Positions 62,001 through 64,000 of a DNA stretch of 64,000 nt are shown here, piece by piece (within the stretch, counting starts at the first letter, position 1; every line of letters starts with the position of its first letter). Below the pieces are notes generated by a model. That model made no database searches. It was not told the origin of the DNA and saw nothing but the letters and a program-made list of their open reading frames with translations. Origin of the DNA: an uncultured Faecalibacterium sp. (GTDB taxonomy: Bacteria; Bacillota; Clostridia; Oscillospirales; Ruminococcaceae); contig URVW01000003.1 in assembly GCA_900551435.1 (NCBI GenBank), positions 11,181-75,180 on the forward strand, read 5' to 3'. Position numbers and translations under genes: made by a program.

Positions 62001-62989
62001 GCCTTCGGCTCCTTGCTCTTGTCCAGCGCGTCGAACTGCTTCAGGATCTGCGGGTCTTTGAGCTTGATGACCTTGCCGGAAAGATAATGCAGGGTGTTCT
62101 CCTCGGGGATGTCAAGGAAGCTGATGCGCACCGCACACAGGGCCTGTGTTTTTGCGCCGGTGCGCTCGTTCATCTTGCGGTTGCCGTATTTGATGTCGCC
62201 GAGCACCGGCTTGCCGAGATAGGCAAGGTGCGCGCGAATTTGATGGGTCCGCCCAGTGATGAGGCCGATCCTGCACAGTGCGAACGGCCCCGCCGTGCGC
62301 AGAACATCCACGTCCGTGATGATCTGCTTTCGGCGCTCATCCTGCGACTGGTGCGCGTGGATGCTGACCTTGTTGTTCTTTTCGTCGTGCTCCCACCATG
62401 CGGTAAAGCGGCCGCTCTGCGGGATGCCGACGGTGATGGTGTAGTATTCCTTCTTGAGCAGGTCGGTGCGGATGATCTCGTTCATGTCGCGCAGGGCGGC
62501 GTAGCTCTTGGCCGCGATGACAAGGCCCTCGGTGCCGCGGTCCAGCCGGTTGCAGATGCCGGGTTTGAAGCGGTTCTCGCCGTGGGGGTCGTATTCGCCC
62601 TTCTGTGCGAGATACTGGGTAAAGGCGTCCACAAGGTTGGCGTCGCCGGTGCGGTCGCTGTGGCAGAGCAGATGGGTGGGCTTGTAGAGGACCGCAATGT
62701 TCTCGTCCTCGTAGATAACGTTCACCTTGGGCTGATTCTGCTGCTTTTTGGGCGGCTTTGCGGCGGGTTTGGCTCCCTCCGGCGGGAAGAACTCGTCGTT
62801 GATGTAAAGCTCGATGAGGTCGCCGGCCTTGATGCGGTCTTCAGGAGCACCCTTTTTGCCGTTGACCTTGATGCGCTTGTTGCGGAAGCTCTTGTAGAGC
62901 AGACTGGTGGGGAAATCGCGGGTCACGCTCTGAACAAAGCGGGACAGCCGCACGCCGTCGTCGTTGGCGGTCGCGGTGTATTGTTTCAT
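61997..62989 (-). CDS. RluA-family RNA pseudouridine synthase with an S4 domain
   Basis: This is a 330-residue protein. The N-terminal 75 residues form an S4 RNA-binding domain (VRLSRFVQSV, then VNGKKGAPEDRIKAGDLIEL). A Lys/Pro/Gln-rich linker and the catalytic domain follow. Its catalytic Asp is in NRLDRGTEGLVIAAK, with HQIRAHLAYLGKPVLGD downstream. It is of the RluC/RluD group; the rRNA position is not certain. Confidence 0.92.
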   Translation of the reverse strand: MKQYTATANDDGVRLSRFVQSVTRDFPTSLLYKSFRNKRIKVNGKKGAPEDRIKAGDLIELYINDEFFPPEGAKPAAKPPKKQQNQPKVNVIYEDENIAVLYKPTHLLCHSDRTGDANLVDAFTQYLAQKGEYDPHGENRFKPGICNRLDRGTEGLVIAAKSYAALRDMNEIIRTDLLKKEYYTITVGIPQSGRFTAWWEHDEKNNKVSIHAHQSQDERRKQIITDVDVLRTAGPFALCRIGLITGRTHQIRAHLAYLGKPVLGDIKYGNRKMNERTGAKTQALCAVRISFLDIPEENTLHYLSGKVIKLKDPQILKQFDALDKSKEPKA

Positions 62990-63158
62990 AAAAAGTATCC
63001 TTTGGTTTCAAAAAAGTAGTTCGTGGTCGGGTCCAAGACTCTGCACCTATAATAATCTACTCTTTTTGCGAAGTCAACGCGGAAATTCGTCCGAGGCTCT
63101 TGAGTTTTGCGGAAAAAACGGTACTATTAAAAGCAGAAATGCGCGAAAGGAGCCGACC

Positions 63159-63884
63159 ATGGCCGAAGAAAAGAACCCTCATGCGGGGCATCGCAAGCGG
63201 ATGCGGGACCGGGTGGAACAGCAGGGCTTTGCCAATCTGGAACCCCACGAAGCACTGGAACTGGTGCTGTATTTCACTAACCCGCGAAAAAATACCAATA
63301 AGCTGGCCCATGAACTGATCGACCGGTTTGGCGACTTTGCCGGGGTGCTGGAAGCGTCCGAAGCAGACCTGATGACCGTGGACGGCGTAGGTCCCTCGAC
63401 GGCGCGGATGCTGCATCTTTTGCCGGAGATCAGCAGATACTATACCAAGTGCCGGACGCAGGAGCGGAAGAGTCTGAAAACCACCGAGCAGCTGACGGCG
63501 TATCTGGCCCAGCAGTTTGAGGGCGCAGTACAGGAGCGTGCGCTTCTGCTGGCGCTGGACAGCCGCAGCCGGGTCAAGGCGACGCTCTGGCTCAGGGACG
63601 GGACCAGCGACCGGGTGAGTTTTGCCATCAAGGACGTCGTTGCGGCGGCACTAAAGGGCGGAACCGACAGCGTCGTGCTCTGCCACAACCACCCGAACGG
63701 CGTGGCCCTGCCCTCGCGGGAGGACCTTCAGGCCACGGAGAACATCGTCCGGGCGCTAGGGCTGGTGCGGGTGCATCTGCGGGACCACATCATTCTGACG
63801 GAAACGGAGTCGTTTTCCATGCGGGAAGAGAACCGGCTGCCGTTCTATGATTTTGCAACGGGAGAGATGTTAAGACCATATTAA
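63159..63884 (+). CDS. radC: RadC-family JAB-domain protein
   Basis: This is a 241-residue protein with an N-terminal helix-hairpin-helix region (LMTVDGVGPSTARMLHL). A JAMM metal motif follows: CHNHPNGVALPSREDL, with His-x-His and Ser/Asp ligands. AAAGGAG precedes the ATG. The family is often called a DNA repair protein, but its activity is unsettled. Confidence 0.93.
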   Translation: MAEEKNPHAGHRKRMRDRVEQQGFANLEPHEALELVLYFTNPRKNTNKLAHELIDRFGDFAGVLEASEADLMTVDGVGPSTARMLHLLPEISRYYTKCRTQERKSLKTTEQLTAYLAQQFEGAVQERALLLALDSRSRVKATLWLRDGTSDRVSFAIKDVVAAALKGGTDSVVLCHNHPNGVALPSREDLQATENIVRALGLVRVHLRDHIILTETESFSMREENRLPFYDFATGEMLRPY

Positions 63885-63916
63885 AGGAAAACTGCATGGG
63901 CCGCATCTCCGGGAGC

Positions 63917-63999
63917 TTTCTCCGCGAACAGCCCGGAACCTAGGGTTCCGCCCTAACGCTTCGCGTCAGGGTCCCACCTCCTAAGCGTTCGCGGAGAAA
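63917..63999. repeat. Palindromic repeat element at the window edge
   Basis: TTTCTCCGCGAAC (63917-63929) and GTTCGCGGAGAAA (63987-63999) are perfect 13-bp inverted repeats. Between them lie GGAACCTAGGGTTCC and a CCCTAACGC/GCGTCAGGG hairpin, so the whole unit can fold into nested stems. It resembles a REP/small-MITE type repeat. Its right boundary may lie outside the window. Confidence 0.65.
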
Positions 64000-64000
64000 C

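Overview
The window looks like a chromosomal segment of a low-oxygen gut Firmicute of the Oscillospiraceae, most like Faecalibacterium. This is an inference from gene content and style: moderately GC-rich coding, strong AGGAGG ribosome-binding sites, a T-box-controlled pheST, ThyX instead of ThyA, PPi-type phosphofructokinases, 2-hydroxyglutaryl-CoA dehydratase-type activases, a sodium-pumping decarboxylase beta subunit and an HrcA/CIRCE-controlled htpG. No rRNA, CRISPR array, intact tRNA gene, phage module or transposase was seen.

Positions 1-7700 are an accessory, visibly more AT-rich block with many signs of decay. It holds a TetR regulator (cut by the window edge) and a matching operator and promoter placed in front of a membrane-flavodoxin fusion gene. 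It also holds a PAP2 phosphatase/XRE operon ending in a deleted pseudogene and a shortened lipoprotein gene, an acyltransferase coupled to an XRE-AbrB regulator, and a Fic toxin-antitoxin pair whose toxin lacks its catalytic half. The block ends with two halves of a tRNA-Ala(CGC) 172 bp apart and a frameshifted exported protein. This resembles an old genomic island at a tRNA gene.

Positions 7800-41900 are mostly housekeeping: an MFS exporter; T-box plus pheS-pheT; a D,D-carboxypeptidase; a MATE exporter; recD2; an MreB-type actin; gamma and beta subunits of a Na+ decarboxylase. A co-directional run pcrA-thyX-tmk-GNAT-mltG-U32 follows (DNA repair, dTTP supply, cell-wall synthesis, RNA modification). 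Then come a GNAT gene, cutC with galT-galK (Leloir galactose use), an XpaC-like protein, htpG, an esterase, two small genes and a large fused MacB-type ABC exporter.

Positions 42300-64000 begin with a compact orphan signalling unit: a small protein, a Spo0A-like regulator that has lost its phospho-acceptor aspartate, and a histidine-kinase-like ATPase with no obvious H-box. A 332-bp MITE-like element lies directly behind it. Next come a split CoA-dehydratase activase pair, two tandem phosphofructokinases, a membrane-anchored SGNH hydrolase, a LysR regulator divergent from a secreted FMN/FAD reductase, a 23-codon remnant of a phosphoglycerate-mutase-type gene, typA, an RNA-processing metallo-beta-lactamase, an HD hydrolase, a GNAT-CAT fusion, an RluA-type pseudouridine synthase and radC. 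The window ends in a palindromic repeat.

The points most worth a second look are the TetR operator pair with its leader-peptide/attenuator region, the degenerate Spo0A-like unit, the split tRNA-Ala, the Fic remnant and the GNAT-CAT fusion.
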